Source: Planctomycetota bacterium
GTDB taxonomy: Bacteria > Planctomycetota > UBA1135 > UBA2386
DNA: 56,202 nt
NCBI GenBank assembly: GCA_025459175.1
Contig: JALORC010000031.1
Span: 1 to 56,202 of the forward strand
Direction: 5' to 3'
Part shown: positions 16,223 through 25,914 of the stretch, piece after piece
How the letters are laid out: every line of letters begins with the position of its first letter
Numbering within the stretch: the stretch's first letter is position 1
Position numbers and translations under genes: made by a program
The notes under the pieces: generated by a model
What the model saw: only the letters and a program-made list of their open reading frames with translations
What the model was told of the DNA's origin: nothing
Databases searched by the model: none

Positions 16223-18784
16223 CTAGAACGCGCCCACCACGCACCGCAGCGTCGCACTCGCGGCGACCGCCGCGATGCCACCCTGCGCGTCGAGCTCGAA
16301 CGGCAGCCACTGTTGGTAGAGCACCGTGCCGGCGAGCGCCGGCGAGTTCGGCAGCGTGAGCCCGTGTTCGCTGCTGCTGGTCGAGGCCAGCGCCAACTCG
16401 ACCGCGTCGGGCGTCACCAGCAGCGAGCAGTTGGCCGCGGCCGGCAACGCCGGCGCGAGCGGCAGCGACAGCGCGCCGAAGCCGCTGACCACCGCAGTGA
16501 TCGCCGGCGCCGCCCAACCGGTGCCGCGCGTGCGCAGTCGCGACCCCGTCCACGGCAGCGTCAGTGCCTGCACCCGGATCGGGCCCTGCGCGCCGGCGCA
16601 CGAGTTGCCGACCAGGGTGGCCGCCGCAGGGCACGTCGTCGACAGTTCCGCGAGGTAGACCGACACCTGCCCACCGGCGCGCGTGAAGTCGCCGCCGAGC
16701 ACGAGGTCGCCGTTCGCCGTGGGCACCATCGCCGCGACCACCCCCGAGTTGAACGTCGGCCCCGCTGTGCCGCTACCGATCGCCGCCCAGTTGGAGCCGT
16801 TCCAACGCGCGATGTTGTTGACCGCGAGGCCACCGGCGGTGGCGAAGAACCCGCCCATGACGAGGTCGCCGTTCGGCAGTTCGACCATGCTGCTCGGCGT
16901 GCCGGCCAGGCCGGTGCCGAAGCCGGACCACGCGGTGCCGTTCCAACGCGCCACGTTCCCCGACGTGCCGACAAAGATGTTGCCGCCGACGACGACATCC
17001 CCGTTGCGCAGCGCGAGCAGCGTGTCGCCACGCGTATTGAACAGGCCGCCGCCGAGCCCCCCACCGAGCGCGTGCCAGGCGCTGCCGTCCCAGCGCGCGA
17101 TGTTGTTGACCGGCAGGCCGCCGGCGAACTGGAACGTGCCGGTGGCGACGAGATCGCCGTTCGGCAGCACGGCGAGGTCCGCCACCTCGGTCTGGAAGAA
17201 GATGCCGCTCGACAGACCGCCGCCGAGACCCGACCAGCTCGAGCCGTTCCACCGCGCCACCGCCGCCGCCGGCTGCGTGAAGTTGCCGCCGGCGACGACG
17301 TCGCCGTTCGGCATCACCACGACCGCATGGATCACGCCGCTGAGCCCCGGCCCGAGCGGCGACCAGGCGGTGCCGTTCCAGCGCGCGATGTTGTTGACCG
17401 CGATCCCACCGGCGCTGCTGAACGCACCGCCGACGATCGCGCCACCGCCGGGCACCGCGGCGATCGTGTAGACCTGGCCGCCGAACGTGGCGTTGACACC
17501 GCTGCCGAGCGGGCTCCAGACGCCGCCGACCCGCCGCGCGATCGCGCTGGCCGGCACGCCGCCGATGGTCTGGAACACCCCGCCGGCGAGCAGACTGCCG
17601 TCGTCGAGACTCGCCAGCGCGTAGACCGGCGCGTTGGTGCCCGCGGCGGTCGCCAGCCAATTGCTGCCGGTCCAGATCGCCACGTGATCGGCCGGCGTGC
17701 CGTCAACCGACCAGAAGTTGCCGCCTACCACGAGCGTGCCGTTGCTCATCACCAGCAGCGCGTTCGGCGTGCCTGAGGTCAAGCCACCAGCCGGCACGAA
17801 CCGCGACCAGCTCGTCCCGTTCCAACGCGCGAGCTGCTTCACGGCGGTGCCACCGGCCACATCGAAGAAGCCGCCGGCGACCAGATCCCCGTTCGGTAGC
17901 GAAGCAAGGCACAGCACCCAGTCGTCGACGCCACTGCCGAACGACGCCCAGGTGCTGCCGTTCCACCGCGCCAGGTTGGGACTGAGGACACCACCGGCGA
18001 AGGAGAACAGGCCGCCGACGGCGAGATCGCCATTGGGCATGGCCGCCAACGCACGCACCTGGTTGTCGCAACCACCATTGAGACTCGACCACGACACCCC
18101 GTTCCACCGCGCGACGTAGCCGACCGGCAGGCTGCCGGCGCTCGTGAAGCGGCCACCGGCCACCACGTCGCCGTTCGGCATCACCAGGAGCGTCATCACG
18201 TCGTCGTTGACGCCGCTGCCGAACGGCGACCACTGCGTGCCGTTCCACCGCGCGATGCGGTTGGCGGCGATGCCGCCGATGCTGGTGAAACGACCGCCGG
18301 CGATCAGGTCGCCGTTCGGCATCACGGCCAGAGCGAACACGCCGCCGTTGCTGCCACCGCCGAACGCCGACCAGGCGCTGCCGTCCCAGCGCGCGAGGCC
18401 ACTCACGAACACGCCGCCGGCCTGCGCGAAGTAGCCACCCGCGATCACATCGCCGTTCGGCAGGGTCGCCAGTGCGAACACCGCGCTGTTGACGCCGCGG
18501 CCGGGGATGCCGCTGCCGAGCGGGCTCCACGTGGCGGTCACCGGTTCCCAGCTCGCGATGTTCGACGCCGAGATGCCGCCCGCGCTCGCGAAGTAGCCGC
18601 CGCACACCAACTGTGGCGGCAGCGGGCCGGGGCCATCGGGGTCGCGTTCGGTCATCACATTGACCTGCGCATCGGGGCCGGCGGAACCACCGCCCGACAA
18701 CCAGACATTGCTGCATTGCGCCGACACGGCGCTCGCGACCAGCACCATGGAGACGATGGACAACACCCGCTTCGACTTGGCCAT
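16223..18784 (-). CDS. Secreted W-N-G repeat protein (paralogue B)
   Basis: The protein is 853 residues. The signal peptide ends VSA|QC (about residue 22). About 13 repeats of about 46 residues follow, with ARWNGTAW-type cores and MPNGDVVAGG strands, then the same C-terminal domain as paralogue A (CPAAATLVGNSCAG to LRCVVGAF). Much of the repeat order matches paralogue A unit for unit, down to unusual units such as WNGSTWAA, followed by an IARR unit. The two genes are therefore a duplication that later diverged. ATG 18784 begins the signal peptide; the frame is open far upstream but that is a shadow of the MFS gene. No strong ribosome-binding site is seen. Confidence 0.88.
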   Translation of the reverse strand: MAKSKRVLSIVSMVLVASAVSAQCSNVWLSGGGSAGPDAQVNVMTERDPDGPGPLPPQLVCGGYFASAGGISASNIASWEPVTATWSPLGSGIPGRGVNSAVFALATLPNGDVIAGGYFAQAGGVFVSGLARWDGSAWSAFGGGSNGGVFALAVMPNGDLIAGGRFTSIGGIAANRIARWNGTQWSPFGSGVNDDVMTLLVMPNGDVVAGGRFTSAGSLPVGYVARWNGVSWSSLNGGCDNQVRALAAMPNGDLAVGGLFSFAGGVLSPNLARWNGSTWASFGSGVDDWVLCLASLPNGDLVAGGFFDVAGGTAVKQLARWNGTSWSRFVPAGGLTSGTPNALLVMSNGTLVVGGNFWSVDGTPADHVAIWTGSNWLATAAGTNAPVYALASLDDGSLLAGGVFQTIGGVPASAIARRVGGVWSPLGSGVNATFGGQVYTIAAVPGGGAIVGGAFSSAGGIAVNNIARWNGTAWSPLGPGLSGVIHAVVVMPNGDVVAGGNFTQPAAAVARWNGSSWSGLGGGLSSGIFFQTEVADLAVLPNGDLVATGTFQFAGGLPVNNIARWDGSAWHALGGGLGGGLFNTRGDTLLALRNGDVVVGGNIFVGTSGNVARWNGTAWSGFGTGLAGTPSSMVELPNGDLVMGGFFATAGGLAVNNIARWNGSNWAAIGSGTAGPTFNSGVVAAMVPTANGDLVLGGDFTRAGGQVSVYLAELSTTCPAAATLVGNSCAGAQGPIRVQALTLPWTGSRLRTRGTGWAAPAITAVVSGFGALSLPLAPALPAAANCSLLVTPDAVELALASTSSSEHGLTLPNSPALAGTVLYQQWLPFELDAQGGIAAVAASATLRCVVGAF

Positions 18785-18819
18785 GCCGCCAAGGAATAGC
18801 CGATCGCAGCCGGATCCGC

Positions 18820-20004
18820 TCACCGCCGCCGCGGCAGCGCCCACACCAGCAGCGCCGAGCCGAGCGCGCAAGCCACGCCGATCCACAATGCCGGCGCGAA
18901 CGTTCCCTGCCGCAGCGGTTCGGCCAGCGCCGGCTTCAACGGCAGTTGCACGAAGCGCGCAAGCGCATAGCAACTCGCCGCCGCGGTGGCCCGCAACGCC
19001 ACCGGATAGTGCTGCCCGAACCAGGCGCCGAAGCTCGACCAGGTGCCCGCACCGAGCCCCATCAGCACCACCGCCAGCGTGAACGCCGAGAAGTCGGCGG
19101 TGACGGTGTCGAGCTGCTGCAGCACGACCAGATGGCCGAGCGCGAACAGCAGGCAGAACCCGACGAACGTGCGGCGCTGGCCGAGCCGCGCCGCCAGCAG
19201 GCCGAAGCCGACGTCGGCGACGACGTGCACCGCGTTGACCTGGATCTGGAACCAACCGACCGCCGCCGGCGCCAGCTGGTGGCTGCGCATCAACGCGCCC
19301 GGCAGCTCGGCATAGACGCACCAGAAGCCGGCCATGTGCAGCGTGAGCACCGCGAGCAGCACCGCGGTGGTGCGTCGATACGCCGGCGACCACAGCGCCG
19401 CGAACGGCAACCGATCGCTCGCCGCCACCGCGCGATCGGGCCCGGGCAGGCACCAACGCGCGCACAGCGCCAGCGCGCCGAGTCCGGCCGAGGCGAGGAA
19501 CACCGCCCGCCAGCCGACGCCGGGCAGCGGCACCAGGAAGCAGCCGATCGCCGCCGCCAGCGCCATCGCCACCGGACTGCCGGCCTGCAGCAGGCCGTGC
19601 ACACGGTCGCGCTGGCGACCGTGCCAGTGTTCGGCGACCACCGCGTGGCCGATGCCCCATTCGCCGCCGACGCCGAGGCCGGTCACGAAGCGCGCCAGCC
19701 ACAGCGACCAGAAGCCCTGCGCCAACCCGGTCAGCAGCGCGCCGAGCGAGAACAGCACGATGCTCGCGACCATCGCCGGGCGGCGACCGATGCGGTCCGC
19801 GACCCGTCCGCACAGCACGCCGCCGAGCGCGGTCGCCGCCAGCGACCAGCCCTCGATCCAGGCCACCGCGCCGACCGGGTCCACCAGCTGCAGTTCGCGC
19901 GCGATCGTGTGCTTGGTGAAGGCGAACAGGATCAGGTCGTAGAAGTCGAACACCCAGCCGAGCCAGCAGAACAGCAGCACGCGCAAGCGCCCGCTGCCGA
20001 ACAT
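18820..20004 (-). CDS. MFS transporter, sialate/lactate-symporter-like branch
   Basis: The protein is about 394 residues with about 12 membrane segments. Family signs are WVFDFYDLILFAF in helix 1, the loop RVADRIGRRPAM and GLGVGGEWGIGHAVVAEHW, typical of the sialate:H+ and aromatic-acid:H+ symporter branches. ATG at 20004 is preferred; a TTG at 20058 would add 18 residues without clear membrane character. It lies 36 nt upstream of paralogue B on the same strand. The substrate is probably a small organic acid, by inference. Confidence 0.83.
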   Translation of the reverse strand: MFGSGRLRVLLFCWLGWVFDFYDLILFAFTKHTIARELQLVDPVGAVAWIEGWSLAATALGGVLCGRVADRIGRRPAMVASIVLFSLGALLTGLAQGFWSLWLARFVTGLGVGGEWGIGHAVVAEHWHGRQRDRVHGLLQAGSPVAMALAAAIGCFLVPLPGVGWRAVFLASAGLGALALCARWCLPGPDRAVAASDRLPFAALWSPAYRRTTAVLLAVLTLHMAGFWCVYAELPGALMRSHQLAPAAVGWFQIQVNAVHVVADVGFGLLAARLGQRRTFVGFCLLFALGHLVVLQQLDTVTADFSAFTLAVVLMGLGAGTWSSFGAWFGQHYPVALRATAAASCYALARFVQLPLKPALAEPLRQGTFAPALWIGVACALGSALLVWALPRRR

Positions 20005-20182
20005 GGTGGCGGTCGGCGACTCGGCGGCGGCGGTCAGGGCTGGCGGGTCCGGCAGCAAGCGGGCGGCAGGCTAGCCGCCGCGTGCGATCGGCGCACCGCG
20101 CGCATGGTCGAACCGGCCGGCGACCGATAGCATGCCCCACCCGGGGTCCCCCGCGGCCGGTGCCGCCGCCCCGACCACAACC

Positions 20183-20923
20183 ATGCGCACTTCCAATCCA
20201 CTGCTGAAAGCCGACACGTTCGACCTCCGCAACGAGGGCACGACCACGATGACCATCATGGGCACCGTCAACAAGACGGCGCTGCTGGTGGCGATCGTGT
20301 TCGTCGCTGCGATCTGGACCTGGAACCAGTTCCCGCCGCAGGGCGGCGTACCGAAGTCCGCGATCGGCTGGCTGATCGGCGCCGGCATCGGCGGCGTCGT
20401 GCTGTCGCTGGTGACGTCGTTCAAGCCGACCATCGCCTGGATCACCGCGCCGGCCTACGCGCTGTGCGAAGGCGTGCTGATGGGCGCGATCTCGGCCTTG
20501 TTCGAAGCCCGCTTCCCGGGCATCGCGATGCAGGCGACCGGCATCACCGCGACCACGCTGCTGGCGCTGCTGTTCGCGTATCGCTCGGGCATCATCCGCG
20601 CGACCGAGAACTTCAAGCTCGGCGTCACCGCGGCCACCGGCGGCATCGCGCTGCTCTACATCGCGACCTGGATCCTCGGCATGTTCGGCGTGCAGATGCC
20701 GTTCATCCACGAGAGCGGCATCATCGGCATCGGCATCAGCATGTTCATCGTCGTGATCGCGGCGCTGAACCTGGTGCTCGATTTCGACTTCATCGAGAAG
20801 GGCGAGGCCAACGGCGCGCCCAAGCACATGGAGTGGTATGCGTCGTTCGGGCTGCTGGTGACGCTGGTGTGGCTCTACTTCGAGACGCTGCGCCTGCTGG
20901 CGAAGCTGCAGAGCCGCGACTGA
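20183..20923 (+). CDS. Bax inhibitor-1/YccA-family membrane protein
   Basis: The protein is 246 residues with about seven membrane segments. The start MRTSNPLLK is the family N-terminus and fixes ATG 20183; 17 codons upstream in frame are not part of it. The end DFDFIEKGE, then WYASFGLLVTLVWLYFE, is a conserved block carrying the acidic residues tied to pH-sensitive calcium leak in BI-1 proteins. It is divergent from the MFS gene over about 180 nt. The bacterial role is not settled; some members interact with the FtsH protease. Confidence 0.88.
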   Translation: MRTSNPLLKADTFDLRNEGTTTMTIMGTVNKTALLVAIVFVAAIWTWNQFPPQGGVPKSAIGWLIGAGIGGVVLSLVTSFKPTIAWITAPAYALCEGVLMGAISALFEARFPGIAMQATGITATTLLALLFAYRSGIIRATENFKLGVTAATGGIALLYIATWILGMFGVQMPFIHESGIIGIGISMFIVVIAALNLVLDFDFIEKGEANGAPKHMEWYASFGLLVTLVWLYFETLRLLAKLQSRD

Positions 20924-20943
20924 GCGCCGCGCGGCGCGCTCAG
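20920..20943. terminator. Palindrome spanning two convergent stop codons
   Basis: CTGAGCGC (20920-20927) pairs with GCGCTCAG (20936-20943), giving an 8-bp stem and 8-nt loop. It contains the TGA of the BI-1 gene and the TGA of the renalase-like gene on the other strand. There is no T-tract, so if it ends transcription it does so for both directions with a weak or factor-aided mechanism. Confidence 0.45.
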
Positions 20944-21953
20944 TGCGCGAGCAACACGCGCGCCGCCGCGACCCCGCTGCCGAACGCACCTTCGACGCGC
21001 CCGCCGACCAGGCTGTCGCCGGCCAACGCGAGACCGAGCTCGCGATCGACGACAGCGCCGCCCGGCACGCCATCGCCGCTGGCGAGTGCATACCGCCAGC
21101 GATGCCCCTCGACGTGCACGACCGCCGGCAGCGCGCGACCAGACACACGCGCGAACGCAGCAACCAGCGCCGCGGCATTCACCGCCGGTTGGTGGTCGAA
21201 GTTCGCCAGCGACCACGCCGCGGTCGCGTGCAGCACATAGGTCGCCGCCCCACCGCGCCCCGGCTTGCCACCATCGTGTGCGATCCACGACAGCACGTCG
21301 TCGGCGACGAACAGCCCACCCTCGGCGCCCGCCACCGGTTCGGCGAACGCGACCAGCCCCGCGAGGCACGGCTGCAGCGCGGCCGCCAGTTCACCGGCCG
21401 CCGCGGCGACCGGCCCACCGAGCCCGGACGCCGCCAGCAACGCCTGCGCCTGCGGCGGCGGCAACGTCAGCAGCACCGCCGCGAACGGCCCCTCGCGCAC
21501 CATCGCCCCACCACCCGCCGCGACGCCACCGAGCCACCAGCCATCGGCCTCGCGCCGCAGCGTTTCGATCTTCACCTCGGTCGCGATCGACAGACCTTCG
21601 GCGAGGCCGCGCGCCAGCGCCGACATGCCGGGCACACCGACCCAGCGTTCGGCCTCGGGTCGCGGATCACCACCGAACCGACCGTTGGCAAGCGTGCGGA
21701 ACGGCCCGAGCCACCGCTGCACCTGGCCAGCGCGCTGCAGCGGCGCCAACGCCGCCGCGAACTCGGCCGTGCGCACGGTCGCGAACTGCGCGCCGTGATC
21801 GAACTGCCAACGCTCGCGCCGCCGCGAAGCGACGCGCCCACCGGCACTGCGCCCTTTGTCGAACAACCGCACCTCGCGGCCCGCGGTGCGCAACGTGTGC
21901 GCCGCCCCGAGCCCGGCGAGGCCCGCCCCGACGATCGCGATCGGCGCGCTCAC
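20940..21953 (-). CDS. Renalase-like FAD-dependent amine oxidase-fold protein
   Basis: The protein is about 337 residues. The N-terminal FAD motif is [14 protein letters not shown] (GxGxxG at 9-14), followed by the acidic-tipped strand [13 protein letters not shown] and then the [15 protein letters not shown] segment, which is typical of renalase and similar NAD/FAD proteins. The C-terminal [20 protein letters not shown] is the second FAD-binding block. GTG 21953 overlaps the photolyase stop as GTGA, so the two are translationally coupled. The family oxidises aberrant dihydronicotinamide forms in some members; here the coupling to a photolyase suggests a flavin- or damage-related role, by inference. 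Confidence 0.83.
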   Translation of the reverse strand: MSAPIAIVGAGLAGLGAAHTLRTAGREVRLFDKGRSAGGRVASRRRERWQFDHGAQFATVRTAEFAAALAPLQRAGQVQRWLGPFRTLANGRFGGDPRPEAERWVGVPGMSALARGLAEGLSIATEVKIETLRREADGWWLGGVAAGGGAMVREGPFAAVLLTLPPPQAQALLAASGLGGPVAAAAGELAAALQPCLAGLVAFAEPVAGAEGGLFVADDVLSWIAHDGGKPGRGGAATYVLHATAAWSLANFDHQPAVNAAALVAAFARVSGRALPAVVHVEGHRWRYALASGDGVPGGAVVDRELGLALAGDSLVGGRVEGAFGSGVAAARVLLAH

Positions 21954-23569
21954 CGCGGCTCCACCTCGCGCCGCTTGCGCGCCGCCGTCGCCTTGCGCCC
22001 GGGCCGCTTGCGGCTGCCGTGCTGCTCGTAGACCCGCGCACTCTCCGACCGCGCCGCCGCGGTGCGCCGCGCCGCGTAGATGCGTTCCTTCGCCGCCTGC
22101 ACCGCCGCCGCGACGTCGACGATCGGCGCCGGGTAGTCGCGACCGATCGTGCAGTGCGCGCGGTCCTGTTCGGCGCGCGTCATCAAGAACGGCTCGGCGA
22201 GGTGCTCGGTCGGCACCTGCGCCAGCTCCGGCACCCAGTGACGCACGAACGAGCCGTCCGGATCGTGGTCGAGCAGTTGCTTCTTCGGCGAGTAGATGCG
22301 CACGGTGTTGATGCCGGTGGTGCCGCTCTGCATCTGCACCTGACTCCAGTGGATGCCCGGCTCGAAGTCGACGAACAGCCGCGCGAGATACTGACCGACC
22401 GGGCGCCAGTGCAGCCACAGATGGTAGGCGGCCACCGACACCAGCATCGCCCGCATCCGGAAGTTGATCCAGCCGCCATGGCGCAGACTGCGCATGCACG
22501 CATCGACCATCGGCAGCCCGGTGCGTCCCTCGCACCACGCGGCGAAGCGCGCGTCGTCGAAGTCGGCCTCGCGCAGGCCGTCGAAGGCGCGGTTCATGTT
22601 CTCGAACTCGAGCGCCGGCTCGTCCTCGAGCTTCTGCATGAAGTGACAGTGCCAGCGCAGCCGCCCGGCGAAGCTGCGCAGCGACTGCCCCCAGCCGCCG
22701 CGTCTGCCGACCGGCAGCTCGCGGACCTCGGCCGCCCGCCGCTCGAGCTCGTGGTGCACGTGCTTCAGCGAGATCGTGCCCAGCGCGAAGTGTGGCGACA
22801 GCCGGCTGCAGGCATCGACCGCGGTGCGCGGACTCGACATCGCCTTGGTGTAGGGCTCGCCGCGCTCGCGCAGGAACGTCTGCAGCAGCGCCTGCGCGTT
22901 CGCTTCGCCGCCGCGCTGCCGCTCGACGATCGTGGTCGGCGGCAGCCCGAGCTGGTCGAGCGTCGGCAGTTCGCCCGGAGCCAGCACCGAGAGCGGCAGC
23001 GAGCGCACGCGTCGCGGTGCGGCCAGCACCGGCCGCCGCATGCGTTGTTGCCACAGCCGGCTCCACCCGTCGCGCGATGCGAGCCGGCGCACCACGCCGT
23101 CCTGGTGGTACTCGGTCCAGCCGATGCCGCGCTCGGCCAGCCAGCGACCGACCGCTCGATCGCGCGCATACGTGATCGCGTTGCCGGTCTCCTGGTGGCT
23201 GAGCACGTGCGCGATGCCGCCGAACGGGCGCAGCTCGTCGTCGAGCCGGGCCAGCACCTCCGCGACCGCGCCGCGCCGCACGACCAGTCGGCCGCCGCGC
23301 GCCTGCAGGCCACGATCGAGTTCGGCCAGCGACTCGAGCACGAAGCCCCAGTGACCACGATCCGCCTCCGGCGACTGCAGCAGCACCGGCTCGAACACGT
23401 AGAGCACCACCACCGGGCCGCGTTCGACCGCCTGCACCAGCGGTTCGTGGTCGTGCAGGCGCAGGTCGCGCTTGAGCCAAACCAGTTGGATCGGTCCGGT
23501 CACACCGGCATCGAGGGCAGCGGTCACGCGGCGGCGTTCGCTGCGAGGGCGCACCCGGACGCACGCCAT
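21950..23569 (-). CDS. Deoxyribodipyrimidine photolyase/cryptochrome family
   Basis: The protein is about 539 residues if started at ATG 23569; GTG 23527 or 23503 are alternatives, since the photolyase fold begins at [18 protein letters not shown]. The FAD-binding domain shows [30 protein letters not shown] and [20 protein letters not shown]. The enzyme uses blue light and FADH- to repair pyrimidine dimers. Residues past the FAD domain form a long Arg/Lys/Ala-rich basic tail that may add DNA affinity. It is divergent from ispG and overlaps the renalase-like gene by 4 nt. Confidence 0.87.
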   Translation of the reverse strand: MACVRVRPRSERRRVTAALDAGVTGPIQLVWLKRDLRLHDHEPLVQAVERGPVVVLYVFEPVLLQSPEADRGHWGFVLESLAELDRGLQARGGRLVVRRGAVAEVLARLDDELRPFGGIAHVLSHQETGNAITYARDRAVGRWLAERGIGWTEYHQDGVVRRLASRDGWSRLWQQRMRRPVLAAPRRVRSLPLSVLAPGELPTLDQLGLPPTTIVERQRGGEANAQALLQTFLRERGEPYTKAMSSPRTAVDACSRLSPHFALGTISLKHVHHELERRAAEVRELPVGRRGGWGQSLRSFAGRLRWHCHFMQKLEDEPALEFENMNRAFDGLREADFDDARFAAWCEGRTGLPMVDACMRSLRHGGWINFRMRAMLVSVAAYHLWLHWRPVGQYLARLFVDFEPGIHWSQVQMQSGTTGINTVRIYSPKKQLLDHDPDGSFVRHWVPELAQVPTEHLAEPFLMTRAEQDRAHCTIGRDYPAPIVDVAAAVQAAKERIYAARRTAAARSESARVYEQHGSRKRPGRKATAARKRREVEPR

Positions 23570-23662
23570 GCGGCCGCCCCACCCGGGCTCCGGACCGTGA
23601 ACGACCGGCATTGGCCCGGGAATCGTGCCGCCGCGGCCGCCCCTCGCTATCCTGCCCGCCCC

Positions 23663-24874
23663 ATGTTCGTGCCGCAGCGCAAGAAGACCGTGCCGGTCAA
23701 GGTCGGCAACATCACCGTCGGCGGCGACCACCCGGTGGTCGTGCAGTCGATGACCAACACCGACACCGCCGACCCGAAGGCGACCGCCGAGCAGACCGCC
23801 GAGCTGTTCCTGGCCGGCAGCGAGGTGGTCCGCATCACCGTCAACACCCAGGAAGCCGCTGCCGCGGTGCCCGAGATCCGCCAGCGGCTGCTCGACCGCG
23901 GCCTGCAAGTGCCGCTGGTCGGCGACTTCCACTACAACGGCCACGTGCTGCTGCGGAAGTACCCGCGCTGCGCCGAGCTGCTCGACAAGTACCGGATCAA
24001 CCCGGGCAACGTCGGCAAGGGCGCCAACCACGACAAGAACTTCGCGACCATGATCGAGGTCGCCAAGGAGTACCAGAAGCCGGTGCGCATCGGCGTCAAC
24101 GCCGGTTCGCTCGACCAGGAACTGCTCGGCGAGCTGATGGACATCAACGCCCGTTCGGCGATCCCGCAGCCGGCGCAGGCGGTGTTCCTCGAGGCGATGG
24201 TGCAGAGCGCGCTGCGGTCGGCGGCGGCCGCCGAAGAACTCGGCCTGCGCCACGACCAGATCATCCTGAGCTGCAAGATCAGCAAGGTGCAGGAACTGGT
24301 GCGCGTCTACCGCGCGCTCGCCGACCGCACCGACCATTCGCTGCACCTCGGTCTGACCGAGGCCGGCATGGGCATGAAGGGCATCGTCGGCTCGAGCGCG
24401 GGCCTCGCGATCCTGCTGCAGGAAGGCATCGGCGACACCATTCGCGTGTCGCTGACGCCGGAGCCCGGCAGCTCGCGGACCCAGGAAGTGCGCGTCGCGC
24501 AGCAGATCCTGCAGGCGATGGACATCCGCCCGTTCCTGCCGCAGGTCACCGCGTGCCCGGGCTGCGGCCGCACCACGTCGAGCTACTTCCAGGAACTGAG
24601 CCAGCAGGTCGAGAAGTTCCTGCACGCGCGCATGCCGGAGTGGAAGCGCACCAAGCCGCAGGCGGCGAGCCTGCAGGTCGCGGTGATGGGTTGCGTCGTC
24701 AACGGCCCCGGCGAGAGCAAGGCCGCCAACCTCGGCATCTCGCTGCCGGGCACCGGCGAGGCACCGCGCGCGCCGCTCTACGAGGACGGCGTGCAGGTCG
24801 ACACGCTCGAGGGGCCGAACCTGGCGCAGGAGTTCCTGGCCCGCATCGAGGCCTACGTCGCTCGCATGCGCTGA
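23663..24874 (+). CDS. ispG: (E)-4-hydroxy-3-methylbut-2-enyl-diphosphate synthase
   Basis: The protein is 403 residues, the compact bacterial length. It turns MEcPP into HMBPP in the MEP isoprenoid pathway using a 4Fe-4S cluster. Cluster ligands are Cys 298, Cys 301 (CPGCGR), Cys 344 and Glu 351 (GCVVNGPGE). The start [18 protein letters not shown] and the QSMTNTDT block match the family. ATG 23663 is fixed by the N-terminal motif; the long open frame upstream overlaps the photolyase and is a shadow. No other MEP gene lies in the window. Confidence 0.96.
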   Translation: MFVPQRKKTVPVKVGNITVGGDHPVVVQSMTNTDTADPKATAEQTAELFLAGSEVVRITVNTQEAAAAVPEIRQRLLDRGLQVPLVGDFHYNGHVLLRKYPRCAELLDKYRINPGNVGKGANHDKNFATMIEVAKEYQKPVRIGVNAGSLDQELLGELMDINARSAIPQPAQAVFLEAMVQSALRSAAAAEELGLRHDQIILSCKISKVQELVRVYRALADRTDHSLHLGLTEAGMGMKGIVGSSAGLAILLQEGIGDTIRVSLTPEPGSSRTQEVRVAQQILQAMDIRPFLPQVTACPGCGRTTSSYFQELSQQVEKFLHARMPEWKRTKPQAASLQVAVMGCVVNGPGESKAANLGISLPGTGEAPRAPLYEDGVQVDTLEGPNLAQEFLARIEAYVARMR

Positions 24875-24899
24875 CGCACCGCCGGCGCCGCGGCGTCAG
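24871..24899. terminator. Palindrome spanning two convergent stop codons
   Basis: CTGACGC (24871-24877) pairs with GCGTCAG (24893-24899); the interior is GC-rich and can pair further. It contains the TGA of ispG and the TGA of the convergent gene at 24896. There is no T-tract. Confidence 0.4.
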
Positions 24900-25912
24900 G
24901 CGGTGCCGGCGACCGCCTTGCGCGCCATCCTGCGCATGGCGATCCCGTGCCCGATGACGATGAGGCCCAGGATCCAGCCCGACAGCCGGATCAAGAACGC
25001 CGCCCGGCCCTCGCCCTCGCCCGTGACGACGGGGACCCAGCGGCCACGAAGCCAGGCATTGCTCTGCTCCTGTCCGAATTCACAGTTCCGCCACTCCTCG
25101 ATGGCGGCTCGCCCGACCAGCGGGACCTCGGTGTCGGGCTTCGGCCGATCGGTCACCGTCGCCAGGACGGCTGGCTGGAGTGGCACGATCGGCTCGAGCT
25201 TGCGCATCGAGGTCTGCCGCCCACTGGCATCGAAGCCCAGCGCCGACCCCGCCACGGTCCAACCGGTTTCGGGACACAGCCGCCAGTCGCCGAACTGCCA
25301 ACGGTCGCCGATTCGCGCCGGCATCGGCGATTCGACCACGGTGATCCGGTCGACGCGCCAGCCGGAGTACGCCGCCTCCCAGCTGCCTTCGAAGGTCAGT
25401 CGGCTGCCGTTGCCCGCTGCGTGCATGCGCCACGTGTGCTCCGAAGGTCGCTCCAGCTGCGTCTCGCCGAGTCCCATGATCGTCAGCAAGTGCAGCCCCC
25501 CGGTGAGGCAGTAGCCGAAGCTCGCGAGCCGGGATCGGATCGGCTGATTGAGATCCTGCCCGCCTGGCAACCGGCCGTGCCGCTCGTGGAACGTGACCAA
25601 CACACCGCCGGCCAGGTCCCACGCACTCGCGCCGGTCCGCGCGTAGTCGATGCGCGCTCGCTCGGACACGGTGTGGTAGAGCCGCCACTGATCCGAGCCG
25701 CCGAAGAAGAGCTCGGTTTTCTGCGCCGGCGACCGTTCGCCGCCAACCGACGCCCAGTTCGGCTCTTCGGTCATGGCATAGATGCGGTCCGGCTGGAGAC
25801 CGCGCAAGTCGACGTCGAGTCGAGTTCGCATGTCCCGCAGCCACTCGGAAGGATCCTGTGCTGGCAGGTTCGTCACTGCCAGCGCACAGGCCAGGAAGAA
25901 ACGGGTCTTCAT
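24896..25912 (-). CDS. Exported protein with C-terminal membrane anchor, unknown function
   Basis: The protein is 338 residues. The signal peptide ends LPA|Q (about residue 18), and one membrane helix near the C-terminus (FLIRLSGWILGLIVIGHGIA) is followed by basic residues, so most of the chain is outside the cytoplasm. The middle is rich in Trp, Arg and Gly with no family I recognise. It starts 2 nt after the carboxypeptidase-regulatory-like gene stop and ends a four-gene operon, so it probably works with those envelope proteins. Confidence 0.75.
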   Translation of the reverse strand: MKTRFFLACALAVTNLPAQDPSEWLRDMRTRLDVDLRGLQPDRIYAMTEEPNWASVGGERSPAQKTELFFGGSDQWRLYHTVSERARIDYARTGASAWDLAGGVLVTFHERHGRLPGGQDLNQPIRSRLASFGYCLTGGLHLLTIMGLGETQLERPSEHTWRMHAAGNGSRLTFEGSWEAAYSGWRVDRITVVESPMPARIGDRWQFGDWRLCPETGWTVAGSALGFDASGRQTSMRKLEPIVPLQPAVLATVTDRPKPDTEVPLVGRAAIEEWRNCEFGQEQSNAWLRGRWVPVVTGEGEGRAAFLIRLSGWILGLIVIGHGIAMRRMARKAVAGTA

Positions 25913-25914
25913 GT

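Noticed and set aside
18785..21178. Long 5' extension of the paralogue B frame
   Set aside because: It runs out of frame through the MFS and BI-1 genes; the signal peptide at 18784 marks the real start.
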